Shown: piece after piece, positions 39,169 to 48,318 of the stretch
How positions within the stretch are numbered: the first letter of the stretch is position 1
Layout of the letters: each line of letters begins with the position of its first letter
Origin: Streptomyces toxytricini
GTDB lineage: Bacteria; Actinomycetota; Actinomycetes; Streptomycetales; Streptomycetaceae
Assembly: GCF_014649915.1 (NCBI RefSeq)
Contig: NZ_BMTY01000031.1
Coordinates: 319 to 64,318 of the forward strand
Direction of reading: 5' to 3'
Length of the DNA stretch: 64,000 bases
Position numbers and translations under genes: made by a program
The notes under the pieces: generated by a model
The model's database searches: none
Told to the model about the DNA's origin: nothing
What the model saw: the letters and a program-made list of their open reading frames with translations, nothing else

Positions 39169-40977
39169 TCAGGGGGTGCCCGCGCCCGTTCCGCCGCCCG
39201 TGCCCGCGGTGTCGCCGAGGGAGGTGACCCAGTCGACGATGCCCGTGCCCCAGCTCCAGAGCTGGTCGAACCAGCCCTTGCCGGTGCCGATCCACGACTG
39301 GAGCGGGGTGAGCTCCCAGACCAGCCAGCCCGCGACGAAGAAGACCAGGATCATCACCAGGCAGCCCTTGAGGCAGCCGAGGCCGGGGATCCGGATCGGG
39401 TTCGCGCTGCGGCGGCGCGGCTCGCGCGGCTCTCGGGCGGGCCGCTGCGGCGGCGGGGCCTGCTGCGGCTGCTGGGGGGCCTGGGGCTGCCGGTACGGCT
39501 GGGCCTGCGGCGCCGGCTGCTGCTGCCGATACGGCTGCGGCGGCGGGGGCGCCTGCTGCGGCTGCGGGTAGTAGGGCTGCTGCGGCGGCTGCTGGTACTG
39601 GGGCGCCTGGGGGTGCTGCTGCGGCGGGTACTGCGGCGGCGGCGCCTGCCGGTACTGCGGGGGCTGCTGCGGCCGCTGGGGCCGCTGCTGCGGAGGCGGC
39701 GGCGGGGGCGCCTGCCGCTGGGGCCGGCGGCGCAGCGGGTCCTCGCTGGGGTCGAGGTAGTGCACCTGCGTCTGCTCGTTGCGGTCCCGCGCGGCGCGCA
39801 TCTGCGTCTGCCACGGGTGCGGCGTGTCCGGCCGCTCCACGGGCGGCATGACCGAGGTGGCGGCCGCCTCCGGGACGCCGTCGCCGGGGCCGCCCGTCGC
39901 GGGCAGCACGGAGGTGGCGTCGGCGGCGCCGACCGGCGGCAGCACGCTCGTCATCGCGTTGGGGTCGTACGCGCCATCCTGGCCGGCGGCGGCGCGGCCG
40001 GGCAGCACCTGCGTGGCGTCCGCGGCCCCGGGCGCGGCCGCGGGGGTCTGCGGGACGGGCGCGGGCGAGGGGTCGGGGGCGAGCAGCGCGCCGACGCCGA
40101 GGGCGGCCTCGACCTCGGCGGGAGCGCTGTGCACGCCGATGCCGGAGGCGACGACGCGCAGGCCGCGGGCCAGGTTCTCGGCGCTGGGGCGCTCGCCGGG
40201 CTCCTTGCGCAGGCAGCGCTCGATGACGATCCACAGCGGCTCGGGCAGGCTCGGCGGGCGCTGGGGGTCCTCGCTGAGGTGGCGGTGGAGGACTTCGAGT
40301 GCGGTCGCGCCGGCGAACGGCGGGCGCCCGGTGACGAGTTCGTAGAGCAGGATGCCGGCGCCGTAGATGTCGACGGCGGAGGTCTGCGGGCGGCCCTCGG
40401 CGGATTCGGGGGCGACGTAGGCGGGGGTGCCGACGAACTCGTGGGTGCGGGTCAGGCCCGGGGAGTCGGCGAGGCGGGCGATGCCGAAGTCGGTGAGCAT
40501 CGGCTTCATGCGTCCGTCGCTCTCGTCGAGCAGGACGTTCGCGGGCTTGAGGTCGCGGTGGACGACGCCGTCGGCGTGGCTGGCGGCGAGCGCGTCGGCG
40601 ATCTGGGCGGTCAGCAGGGCCGCCGCGACCGGGGTGAAGGGGCCGTTCTCCCGGATGTAGCGGTGCAGGTCCGGGCCCTCGATCAGGTCCATGACGAGGG
40701 CGAGGAGGTCGCCCTCGACGACGAGGTCGCGGGTGCGGACGATGTTCGGGTGGGTCAGGCGCAGCAGGACGGAGCGCTCCCGCAGGAAGCGCATGACGAT
40801 GTCCGGGTCCTGGGCCAGCTCCTCCTTGAGGACCTTGATGGCCAGGGTCTCGCCCGGCTGTCCGGCCACGGCGGCCTCGGCGCCGGCGGTCTCGCGCTGG
40901 CGGGCTCGCCAGACGGTGCCCGTGGCGCCGCGCCCGAGCGGCTCCTCGAGCAAGTACTTGCTGCCGACTGGCCGCAC
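39169..40977 (-). CDS. Membrane-anchored Ser/Thr protein kinase with Pro/Gln-rich linker (PkaA-like)
   Basis: A 602-aa kinase: glycine loop GRGATGTVW, Lys48, HRDLKPAN (Asp142), DFG (Asp163), TPAYVAPES. After the kinase domain (about 5-275) comes a 250-residue disordered linker with T-Q/S-V motifs (DATQVLPG, AMTSVLPP, DATSVLPA). A Pro/Gln/Tyr-rich tract (PPQYPPQQHPQAPQYQQ) follows. One transmembrane helix (CLVMILVFFVAGWLVW, about 540-556) leads to a short Gly/Thr-rich outer tail. GTG at 40977 has GGGAG nine bases upstream; ATG at 41013 is the alternative. The xTxVLP repeats are plausible autophosphorylation or FHA-docking sites. Confidence 0.9.
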   Translation of the reverse strand: MRPVGSKYLLEEPLGRGATGTVWRARQRETAGAEAAVAGQPGETLAIKVLKEELAQDPDIVMRFLRERSVLLRLTHPNIVRTRDLVVEGDLLALVMDLIEGPDLHRYIRENGPFTPVAAALLTAQIADALAASHADGVVHRDLKPANVLLDESDGRMKPMLTDFGIARLADSPGLTRTHEFVGTPAYVAPESAEGRPQTSAVDIYGAGILLYELVTGRPPFAGATALEVLHRHLSEDPQRPPSLPEPLWIVIERCLRKEPGERPSAENLARGLRVVASGIGVHSAPAEVEAALGVGALLAPDPSPAPVPQTPAAAPGAADATQVLPGRAAAGQDGAYDPNAMTSVLPPVGAADATSVLPATGGPGDGVPEAAATSVMPPVERPDTPHPWQTQMRAARDRNEQTQVHYLDPSEDPLRRRPQRQAPPPPPPQQRPQRPQQPPQYRQAPPPQYPPQQHPQAPQYQQPPQQPYYPQPQQAPPPPQPYRQQQPAPQAQPYRQPQAPQQPQQAPPPQRPAREPREPRRRSANPIRIPGLGCLKGCLVMILVFFVAGWLVWELTPLQSWIGTGKGWFDQLWSWGTGIVDWVTSLGDTAGTGGGTGAGTP

Positions 40978-41424
40978 GTCTCGCGCTCCCTGCTGTCGTG
41001 GTGGGTGGTGCATGTCGTTCGGTTTTGCGGCCCACTCTAGGGGGTGTCCTCCGCAAAGACGCCGGGTGGCGGCGGTTGGTTGCCGCACATATGTGCGGAC
41101 TGTGATGTTCGCGGCGTATGCCGGAGGCGTTTTTCCGCGGCGGAGGGCCGCTCTCCTCGGGTTTCCCCGGGGAGCCTGTCCGCATGTGCGCGCCCCTTGC
41201 ACCGGACCCCGGCCATTCAAGATCATTTATCGGCGGGTGCCGGGCGTGTCGTCCGCAACAGGTGCGAGGATGCACCCGTGCGGAAGCGGGGGCGGGGAGC
41301 CCGCGCTCCCGCGCAGACCTGACCGGACGACGCGCCGTGCCGGGTGGGGGGCCGGGCGGGCTCGTCCGCCGTCCCCGCCGGGCCGCGCGCACCGCGCACC
41401 GCGCAGAAGGGACCGCTGACGGCG
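40978..41424. promoter_or_regulatory. Divergent promoter region between the kinase and FHA-ATPase genes, with a 16-bp palindrome
   Basis: This 447-bp gap contains CCGCACAT-ATGTGCGG (41083-41098), a perfect palindrome about 105 bp upstream of the kinase GTG. Related TCCGCATGTGCGCG occurs near 41181. An AT-rich patch (CATTCAAGATCATTTATC, about 41213-41230) follows TTGCAC by 18 bp and is a candidate plus-strand promoter. The FHA-ATPase start is preceded by GAAGGGA. Confidence 0.45.
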
Positions 41425-44325
41425 ATGCAGATCCGGCTGACCGTCCTCGGGTCGCGCAGCGGCCACCAGACCGTGCCCGCCGGCTGTGACGTCCTCGTCA
41501 CCGCGCCCGCCGGAACCCCGCTCTCCGCGGTCGCCTCCGGGCTCGCCGCGACCGTCGGCGGCCCCGACACGGGCGGTACGGCGGCCCTGTACGCGGGCGA
41601 GCGCCGCCTCGACCCGCAGCGCCACGTCCTCGGCGAGCCGCCGCTGGTCGACGGCGCCGTGCTGGGCCTGCACGGCCCCGTCCCGGACCACGCCCCCGAC
41701 GGGGCGGAGGGCGCCCAGCTGCACGTCGTGGCCGGGCCCGACGCGGGCGGGGTGCACCTGCTGCACCCGGGCATGATCCGGATCGGCCGCTCGGCCGACG
41801 CCGACGTCCCCCTCGACGACCCGGACGTCTCGCGGCTGCACTGCACGGTGACGGTCCTGCCGGACGGCCGCGTCGCCGTCGCGGACCTGGACTCGACGAA
41901 CGGGACGACCCTCGACGGCGCCGAGGTCGGGCGCCGGCCCGTGCCGCTGGCCCCGGGCGCCCTGCTGCGGATCGGGGAGTCCACGCTGCGGCTGGTGGAG
42001 GGGGCCGCGCCCCCGCTGCCCCTGGTCCCCGACCTGGAGGGCCACCTCCGCCCGGCCGGACCCGCGCCCTCCGCAGGGCCCGCCGGGCCTGCCCCGGCCG
42101 GCCACCACCCCGCCGCGCCCGCACAGCCCGCCGCCCCGCCCGTCCCGGCCGCCGCCCCGGCCCCTCCCGCAGCGCCGCCCGCCGCCGGCCCCGCCCCGGC
42201 CGCCCCCGGCGCCGCGGGCCCCCGGCGCCCCCTCGGCGGCCTCGGCGCCTGGGCCCGCAAATGGGTGCGCGGTGAGGAGGAGCCCGCAGAGCACACCACG
42301 GCCGGGCCGCCGGCCCCCGCCGTGCCCGACGCCGACGACCCCGCCACCCTCCTGCTGGCCGCCCTCGGGCCCACCGCCCGGCTGTGGTCCCGTCCGCCCG
42401 GCCGCCTCGACGTCGGCCTCGGCGCCGGGAGCCGCGTCGCCCTCCAGGACTGCGGCTCCCTCGCCCTCGCCGGGCCGCGGGCCCGCCTCGCGGGCGTCGC
42501 CCGCTCCGTCGTGGCCCAGCTGGCCGCGCTGCACGCGCCCGCGCAGCTGGAGATCGTCCTGATCAGCGCCGACCGGGCCCGTACGGTCGCGCAGCGGCGG
42601 GAGGAGTGGGGCTGGCTGGGCTGGCTCCCCCACGTCCGCCCCGCGCACGGCCAGGACTGCCGGCTGCTCCTGGCCTACGACCGCGACCAGGCCGCCGCGC
42701 GCACCGGCGAGCTGACCCGCCGCCTCGACGCCGGGCCGCTCGGCGCCGACTGGGCCGCCGCCGACCCCTCCCGCGTCCGGGAGGCCGCGGCCGCGCACAC
42801 CGGCCCCCGCACCCTGCTCGTCGTCGACGGCGACCCCGGCACCGCCGCCCTGCGCGACCTCACCGGCCGCCTGGCCTCCCACGGCCCGGCCGCCGGGATC
42901 CACGTCCTCGTCCTGGCGGAGACTCCCGCCGCGACGCCCGCCTCCCCGCTCGCCGAGACGTACGAGGCGGCCTGCGCGGCCGCCCCGGCCTTCCGCGACT
43001 GCGGCGCCGCCGCCCTGCTCAGCGGCGACGTGGCCACGGCCGTGCGGGCCTTCGCCGTCGCCGGCGGCCGGCCGTGCCCGCCCGGCACGACCGCGACCGC
43101 GGACGCCGTGTCCGCCGCCTGGGCCGAGCGGTTCGCCCGCGCGCTCGCCCCGCTGAAGGCGGAGCCGGCCGGCGGCAGGCCGCAGCGGCCGGCCGCGGCC
43201 GCGCTCCCGGCCGCCGCGCGGCTGCTCGACGAGCTGGGGCTCGCCCGGGCCACCCCGGCGTCCCTGATGGCCCGCTGGGCCGAGGCCACCGAGCAGGGGC
43301 AGGGCGTCGGCGGGCTGGTCGAGCTCGTCCTCGGCAGCGGGCAGGCCGGGCCGGTCGGGGCCGAGCTGGTCCAGGACGGGCCGCACCTGCTCGTCACGGG
43401 CCCCGCCGGCAGCGGCCGTACGGAGCTGCTGCGCTCGGTGGCCGCCTCGCTGGCCGCGGCCGCCCGACCGGACCGGCTCGGCCTGGTCCTGGTCGACGGG
43501 GCCGGCGGCGAACGCGGCGACGGCCTCGCCCCGGCCGCCGAACTCCCGCACGCCTCCGCCCACCTGGTGGCCTCCGACCCGGGCCGGATGCGGGAGTTCG
43601 CCCAGGCTCTCGGTGCCGAGCTGAAGCGGCGCGCCGAGCTGCTGGAGGGCGTCCCGTTCGCCGAGTGGCACGCCCGCCGCGAGGTGTCCGACCGGATGGT
43701 CGCCCCGCGCCGGCCCGCCCCGGGCGAGCAGCTCGGCGGCGACGCCGACCAGCCGCGGACCGGGACGCTCCGGCTGCGCGCCTCGGCCGTGCGCACCGGG
43801 CCCGTCCCCGGCCCCGGCCCGCTGCCCCGCCTGGTGGTCCTGGTCGACGACTACGACGCCCTGGTCGCCCCGGCCCTGGGCAGCGCGGGCCGCCCCGCCG
43901 CCGGCTCGGTGGTGCGCGCGCTGGAGGCGGTGGCCCGCGACGGGGCGGCCCTCGGCGTGCACCTGGTCGCCTCCACCGCCCGCCCGGACCTCACGGCCGA
44001 CACGGAGCTCGTACGGGGCAACCCGCTGCGGGTCGAGCTGGAGCCGCCCGACCGGCCGGGGCCGGGCCGCGGCCGGCTGCACGGCGCCGACGGGCGGCCG
44101 GTGCCGTTCCAGGGCGGCCGGGTGACCGGGCGGATCCCGCGGACGGCGACGCAGCGGCCGACCGTCGTCCCCCTGGAGTGGGACCGGATGGGTGATCCGC
44201 CCGCCCGCCGTCCGGTGCGCGAGCTCGGCAACGGCCCCACCGACCTCGCGCTGCTGGCCAGCGCCCTCGACCGGGCCTCGCACCTGGTCTCGGCGGTGCC
44301 CGTGCTCTTCCCTGCCGCGCCCTGA
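41425..44325 (+). CDS. FHA-domain protein with FtsK/EccC-like ATPase region
   Basis: A 966-aa protein. Residues 1-90 form a ubiquitin-like or pre-FHA domain. The FHA domain spans about 98-192 with GRS (121-123), SRLH (136-139) and STNGT (157-161), the phospho-Thr pocket. An Ala/Pro linker (about 200-275) leads to an ATPase-like half. Its Walker A is GPAGSGRT with Arg665 instead of Lys, and its Walker B-like strand is LVVLVDDYDAL. The layout recalls EssC/EccC motors of type VII secretion but with one degenerate ATPase domain and no visible transmembrane helices. Divergent from two kinases, it is a likely reader of their phosphorylation. Confidence 0.8.
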   Translation: MQIRLTVLGSRSGHQTVPAGCDVLVTAPAGTPLSAVASGLAATVGGPDTGGTAALYAGERRLDPQRHVLGEPPLVDGAVLGLHGPVPDHAPDGAEGAQLHVVAGPDAGGVHLLHPGMIRIGRSADADVPLDDPDVSRLHCTVTVLPDGRVAVADLDSTNGTTLDGAEVGRRPVPLAPGALLRIGESTLRLVEGAAPPLPLVPDLEGHLRPAGPAPSAGPAGPAPAGHHPAAPAQPAAPPVPAAAPAPPAAPPAAGPAPAAPGAAGPRRPLGGLGAWARKWVRGEEEPAEHTTAGPPAPAVPDADDPATLLLAALGPTARLWSRPPGRLDVGLGAGSRVALQDCGSLALAGPRARLAGVARSVVAQLAALHAPAQLEIVLISADRARTVAQRREEWGWLGWLPHVRPAHGQDCRLLLAYDRDQAAARTGELTRRLDAGPLGADWAAADPSRVREAAAAHTGPRTLLVVDGDPGTAALRDLTGRLASHGPAAGIHVLVLAETPAATPASPLAETYEAACAAAPAFRDCGAAALLSGDVATAVRAFAVAGGRPCPPGTTATADAVSAAWAERFARALAPLKAEPAGGRPQRPAAAALPAAARLLDELGLARATPASLMARWAEATEQGQGVGGLVELVLGSGQAGPVGAELVQDGPHLLVTGPAGSGRTELLRSVAASLAAAARPDRLGLVLVDGAGGERGDGLAPAAELPHASAHLVASDPGRMREFAQALGAELKRRAELLEGVPFAEWHARREVSDRMVAPRRPAPGEQLGGDADQPRTGTLRLRASAVRTGPVPGPGPLPRLVVLVDDYDALVAPALGSAGRPAAGSVVRALEAVARDGAALGVHLVASTARPDLTADTELVRGNPLRVELEPPDRPGPGRGRLHGADGRPVPFQGGRVTGRIPRTATQRPTVVPLEWDRMGDPPARRPVRELGNGPTDLALLASALDRASHLVSAVPVLFPAAP

Positions 44326-44420
44326 CCCCCGGCCGGGCCGCGCCCCCCGGCGCGGCCCGGGCCCCGTACGGCCGCATGCGCGCGCGGAGGCGGTATTGCG
44401 GGGTGCGCGGCTCGGGCGTA

Positions 44421-44437
44421 GACCTGTGGGTCAGGTC
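44421..44437 (+). promoter_or_regulatory. Inverted repeat upstream of the sugar ABC importer
   Basis: GACCTG-TGGGT-CAGGTC, six-base arms, lies 26 bp before the start of the binding-protein gene. It may be an operator for a LacI/GntR-type regulator; no such regulator is encoded nearby. Confidence 0.3.
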
Positions 44438-44462
44438 ACACCACGGGAATCGGGGGCAGGCC

Positions 44463-45842
44463 ATGGACGGGCAGGGATCGAGCCGTACGCAGATGCGCAG
44501 GAGGAGCGCCCCGGCCGCCTGGACGGCGCTGGCCGCGGCGGGAGCCCTCCTGCTGGCCGGCTGCGGCGAGGGCGGAGCGGGCAAGTCCGATCCGCCGGGC
44601 GGGCCGTCGGCCGCGCCGCGGGTGCAGTTACCGCGGCTGGACGGGGAGAAGCTGGAGGTCTCGGCGGTCTGGACGGGCCCCGAGCAGGCGAACTTCACGA
44701 AGGTCCTGGAGGAGTTCGAGAAGCGGACGGGCGCGTCGGTGGCGTTCGTCCCGGCCCAGGACCCGATCGTCACCTTCCTCGGCACGAAGATCGCGGGCGG
44801 GCAGCCGCCGGACGTGGCGCTGCTCCCCCAGGTGGGGGCGCTGACGGCGGCGGTGCAGAACAAGTGGGTGCAGCCGGTCGGCCCGGAGGCGAAGGCGCAG
44901 CTCGACAAGAACTACTCGCCGGGCTGGAAGGAGCTGGGCGCCGTCGGGGGCACCCAGTACGGCGTCTACTACAAGGCGGCGAACAAGTCGCTGGTCTGGT
45001 ACAACGCGAAGGCCTTCGAGGCGGCGGGGGTGCAGCCGCCGAAGACGTGGAAGGAGCTGATCGCCGCGGCGGACACGCTGTCGGCGTCCGGCACTCCGGC
45101 GGTGTCGGTGGCGGGCGCGGACGGCTGGACGCTGACGGACTGGTTCGAGAACGTCTACCTCTCGCAGGCGGGCCCGGAGAAGTACGACAGGCTCGCCAAG
45201 CACGAGATCAAGTGGACGGACGACAGCGTCCGGCAGGCCCTGACGACGCTCGCGGAGCTGTTCGGCCGGAAGGACTTCCTGGCGGGCGGGACGAGCGGGG
45301 CGCTGGCGACGGAGTTCCCGAAGTCGGTGACGCAGACGTTCACCGGCGGGGACCGGCCGGCGGCGGCGATGGTCTTCGAGGGCGACTTCGTGGCGGTGAA
45401 CATCGCCCAGACCGAGGCGAAGATCGGCGAGGACGCCCTCGTCTTCCCGTTCCCGGCGGTCGGCGCGAAGGCGCCCGTGGTGTCGGGCGGGGACGTGGCG
45501 GTCGCGCTGAAGCCGTCGAAGGGCGCGCAGGCGCTGCTGACGTTCCTGGCGTCGCCGGACGCGGCGGAGATCCAGGCCCGGCAGGGCGGCTTCGTCTCGC
45601 CGAACAAGGCGGTGGACCCGGCGGCCTACCCGAACGCCATCCAGCGGCGCATCGCGGAGGCGCTGATCGCGGCGGGCGACGACTTCCGCTTCGACATGTC
45701 GGACCAGGCGCCGGCGGCGTTCGGCGGGACGCCGGGCGCGGGCGAGTGGAAGGCCCTCCAGGACTTCCTGGCGAACCCGTCGGACGTGGCGGGCACCCAG
45801 GCCAGACTGGAGGCGGACGCGGCCAAGGCCTACGGGAACTGA
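44463..45842 (+). CDS. ABC transporter substrate-binding lipoprotein (sugar type, TTA codon)
   Basis: A 459-aa extracellular solute-binding protein of family 1. The signal sequence ends in lipobox LLAGC with Cys34 as the lipidated residue. The mature part has EKLEVSAVWTGPEQANFTKVLEEFEKRTGASVAF and PPDVALLPQ, typical of oligosaccharide binders. Leu56 is a TTA codon just after the lipobox linker, so expression should need the bldA tRNA and be developmentally delayed. It is the first gene of the importer, five bases before the first permease. Confidence 0.9.
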   Translation: MDGQGSSRTQMRRRSAPAAWTALAAAGALLLAGCGEGGAGKSDPPGGPSAAPRVQLPRLDGEKLEVSAVWTGPEQANFTKVLEEFEKRTGASVAFVPAQDPIVTFLGTKIAGGQPPDVALLPQVGALTAAVQNKWVQPVGPEAKAQLDKNYSPGWKELGAVGGTQYGVYYKAANKSLVWYNAKAFEAAGVQPPKTWKELIAAADTLSASGTPAVSVAGADGWTLTDWFENVYLSQAGPEKYDRLAKHEIKWTDDSVRQALTTLAELFGRKDFLAGGTSGALATEFPKSVTQTFTGGDRPAAAMVFEGDFVAVNIAQTEAKIGEDALVFPFPAVGAKAPVVSGGDVAVALKPSKGAQALLTFLASPDAAEIQARQGGFVSPNKAVDPAAYPNAIQRRIAEALIAAGDDFRFDMSDQAPAAFGGTPGAGEWKALQDFLANPSDVAGTQARLEADAAKAYGN

Positions 45843-45846
45843 CCCG

Positions 45847-47262
45847 GTGGCGGCCTCGGACGGCACGGCGGCACCGGCCGCCGTGCCCGCGCAGCCGGCG
45901 CGGTCCGGGCGGGGCGGGGACCGGCGGCGGGGGCGGCCCGGGGGCACCGGGCGCACCCCGCGGTCCCGGCAGGCCCGGCGCCGGCGCCTGGTCGCGGCGG
46001 CGTTCCTCCTGCCGTCGCTGGTGCTGCTCGGCGCGCTCGTCGTGCAGCCCATCGGCTACTCGGTGTGGCGCAGCCTCTTCGACCGCTCGGGGGAGGTGTT
46101 CGTCGGCGGCGACAACTACGCGGAGCTCCTGCGGGACGACGCCGTCCGCACGGCCGTGGAGAACACGGCGGTGTGGGTGGTGTTCGCGCCGGCCGTGGCG
46201 ACGGCGCTCGGCCTGGTCTTCGCGGTCCTGACGGAGCGGGTCCGCTGGGGCACCGCGTTCAAGCTGCTGGTCTTCATGCCGATGGCGATCTCGATGCTGG
46301 CCGCCGGGATCATCTTCCGGCTGGTCTACGACCACGACCCCGACCGGGGCGTCGCGAACGCGGTGTGGGTCGGGGTGCACGACACGTTCGCCCCGGCCTC
46401 TGCGTTCCCGCGGGCCCGCCCCGGCCGCGACTCGCCGCTGGTCCCGGAGGGGGGCGCGGCCGCGGGCGGCTTCGCCACGCGGGAGCCGGTACGGGCGGGC
46501 ACGCCGGTGCTGCTCCCGCTGGTCGGGGTCGCCCCGGACGCCCTGCCCGAGGGGACCCGCCCGGCCCGTCCGGCGCCGGCCGAGCCCGGGAAGGTGACCG
46601 GGACGGCCTGGCAGGACTTCACGCGGGGCGGCGGCGGCCGGCCGAACGCCGTCGACGCCGCCGAGTCGGGCTTCGCCGGGATGCGCGTGGAGGCGGTCCG
46701 CGACGGGCGGGTGGTCGACTCGGCGACGACCCGCGCGGACGGCACGTTCACCCTGTCGGCGAAGGCGGACGGGGCGCTGCTGCGGCTGCCCGCCTCGAAC
46801 TTCCGCGAGGCGTACGCGGGGGTGGAGTGGCTGGGCCCGGCGCTGGTCACGCCGGCGGTCATCGGGGCGTACGTGTGGATGTGGGCCGGGTTCGCGATGG
46901 TGCTGATCGCGGCGGGGCTGGCGGCCGTGCCGCGGGAGCTGCTGGAGGCGGCCCGGGTGGACGGGGCGGGCGAGTGGCAGGTGTTCCGCCGGATCACGGT
47001 GCCGCTGCTGGCGCCGGTCCTGGTGGTCGTCCTCGTCACCCTCGTCATCAACGTGATGAAGATCTTCGACCTGGTCTTCGTGATCGCCCCGGGCTCGGTC
47101 CAGGACGACGCGAACGTGCTGGCGCTCCAGCTGTACCGCACGTCCTTCGGCACGGACGCGGACGCGGGCCTCGGCAGTGCCATCGCGGTGCTGCTGCTGG
47201 TGCTTGTGGTGCCCGTGATGCTCTACAACATCCGCCGGATGCGCCGGGAGGCCCGCCGATGA
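45847..47262 (+). CDS. Sugar ABC transporter permease with inserted Ig-like extracytoplasmic domain
   Basis: A 471-aa MalF-type permease. Its EAA loop reads ELLEAARVDGAGEWQVFRRITVPLLAP. Residues about 175-315 form a long loop between helices absent from ordinary 300-aa permeases. Its second half (DAAESGFAGMRVEAVRDGRVVDSATTRADGTFTLS) resembles a carboxypeptidase-regulatory/Ig-like beta sandwich. MalF of E. coli also has a periplasmic insert that touches the binding protein, but this one looks unrelated in sequence. GTG start. No ATPase gene is in the operon, so a shared MsiK-type ATPase is expected. Confidence 0.87.
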   Translation: MAASDGTAAPAAVPAQPARSGRGGDRRRGRPGGTGRTPRSRQARRRRLVAAAFLLPSLVLLGALVVQPIGYSVWRSLFDRSGEVFVGGDNYAELLRDDAVRTAVENTAVWVVFAPAVATALGLVFAVLTERVRWGTAFKLLVFMPMAISMLAAGIIFRLVYDHDPDRGVANAVWVGVHDTFAPASAFPRARPGRDSPLVPEGGAAAGGFATREPVRAGTPVLLPLVGVAPDALPEGTRPARPAPAEPGKVTGTAWQDFTRGGGGRPNAVDAAESGFAGMRVEAVRDGRVVDSATTRADGTFTLSAKADGALLRLPASNFREAYAGVEWLGPALVTPAVIGAYVWMWAGFAMVLIAAGLAAVPRELLEAARVDGAGEWQVFRRITVPLLAPVLVVVLVTLVINVMKIFDLVFVIAPGSVQDDANVLALQLYRTSFGTDADAGLGSAIAVLLLVLVVPVMLYNIRRMRREARR

Positions 47263-48107
47263 GCTTCGTGCACGCTGCGGCGTCCAAGGCGGCCGGCGGG
47301 GCGGTGCGCGTCTTCCTGGTCCTCGCCGGCCTGTTCTGGTTGCTGCCGACGATCGGCCTGCTGGTGTCCTCGTTCCTGGACGCCGGCGAGCTCGACCGGG
47401 GCGGCTGGTGGCGGGGGCTGACCGCCCCGGCCCGCCTGACCACCGCGAACTACGAGCGGCTCCTCGCGGACGGGGCGATCACCGGCTCGCTGCTGAGCAC
47501 CGTCGCGATCGCGGTCCCGGCGACCCTGCTGGTCCTCGTGCTGGGCTCCTGCGCCGGGTACGCGTTCGCCTGGCTGGAGTTCCCGGGCCGGGACGCGCTG
47601 TTCCTCGCCGTCGTCGCCCTGCTGGTGGTGCCGGTGCAGGTGGCCCTGATCCCGGTCTCCGAACTCTTCGGCGCCATCGGTCTGTTCGAGACCACCGCCG
47701 GGGTGGTGCTGTTCCACACCGCCTTCGGGCTGCCGTTCGCCGTGTTCCTGCTGCGGAACTTCTTCGCGCAGATCCCGCGGGAGCTGCTGGAGGCGGCCCG
47801 GCTCGACGGGGCGGGCGAACTGCGGCTGTTCGCGCAGGTGGTGCTGCCGCTGGGCGGCCCGGCGATCGCCTCGCTCGGCATCTTCCAGTTCCTGTGGGTG
47901 TGGAACGACATGCTGGTCGCGCTGGTCTTCGCGGACTCCGCGAACCCGCCGATCACGGTCGCCCTCCAGCAGCAGGTCCGCCAGTTCGGCAACAACATCG
48001 ACGTGCTCGCCCCGGGGGCGTTCCTGTCGATGGCCGTCCCGCTGGCGGTGTTCTTCGCGTTCCAGCGCCAGTTCACGACGGGGGTGATGGCCGGCGCCGT
48101 GAAGTGA
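47259..48107 (+). CDS. Sugar ABC transporter permease (MalG type)
   Basis: A 282-aa six-helix permease overlapping the preceding stop (ATGA). The EAA motif ELLEAARLDGAGELRLFAQVVLPLGGP docks the ATPase. The C-terminal FLSMAVPLAVFFAFQRQFTTGVMAGAVK is the standard ending of this family. Third and last gene of the importer, followed by a hairpin with a short T-tract at 48223. Confidence 0.92.
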   Translation: MSFVHAAASKAAGGAVRVFLVLAGLFWLLPTIGLLVSSFLDAGELDRGGWWRGLTAPARLTTANYERLLADGAITGSLLSTVAIAVPATLLVLVLGSCAGYAFAWLEFPGRDALFLAVVALLVVPVQVALIPVSELFGAIGLFETTAGVVLFHTAFGLPFAVFLLRNFFAQIPRELLEAARLDGAGELRLFAQVVLPLGGPAIASLGIFQFLWVWNDMLVALVFADSANPPITVALQQQVRQFGNNIDVLAPGAFLSMAVPLAVFFAFQRQFTTGVMAGAVK

Positions 48108-48222
48108 CGCAATCACCCGCTCGGTGTACACCCCGTATCCTGCTCCCGCGGCGGGTTCCGGGCCACACGCCCGCGCCGACCCCTGGATGCCGTGCCCGGG
48201 TCGTCAGACGTGCCCCCCGCTT

Positions 48223-48260
48223 GCCGGACGGGGGTTCCGGCCGGGGCCGTCCGGCCTTTC
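48223..48260 (+). terminator. Terminator of the sugar importer operon
   Basis: GCCGGACGG (48223-48231) pairs with CCGTCCGGC (48247-48255), followed by CTTTC. It lies about 115 bp after the permease stop and before the convergent TetR gene. Confidence 0.6.
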
Positions 48261-48318
48261 CGGGCGGGCGGCGGGCCGGCGGCGCCGTCGCCGGGCCCGT
48301 GGCGCCGGCGGCTGCTGC

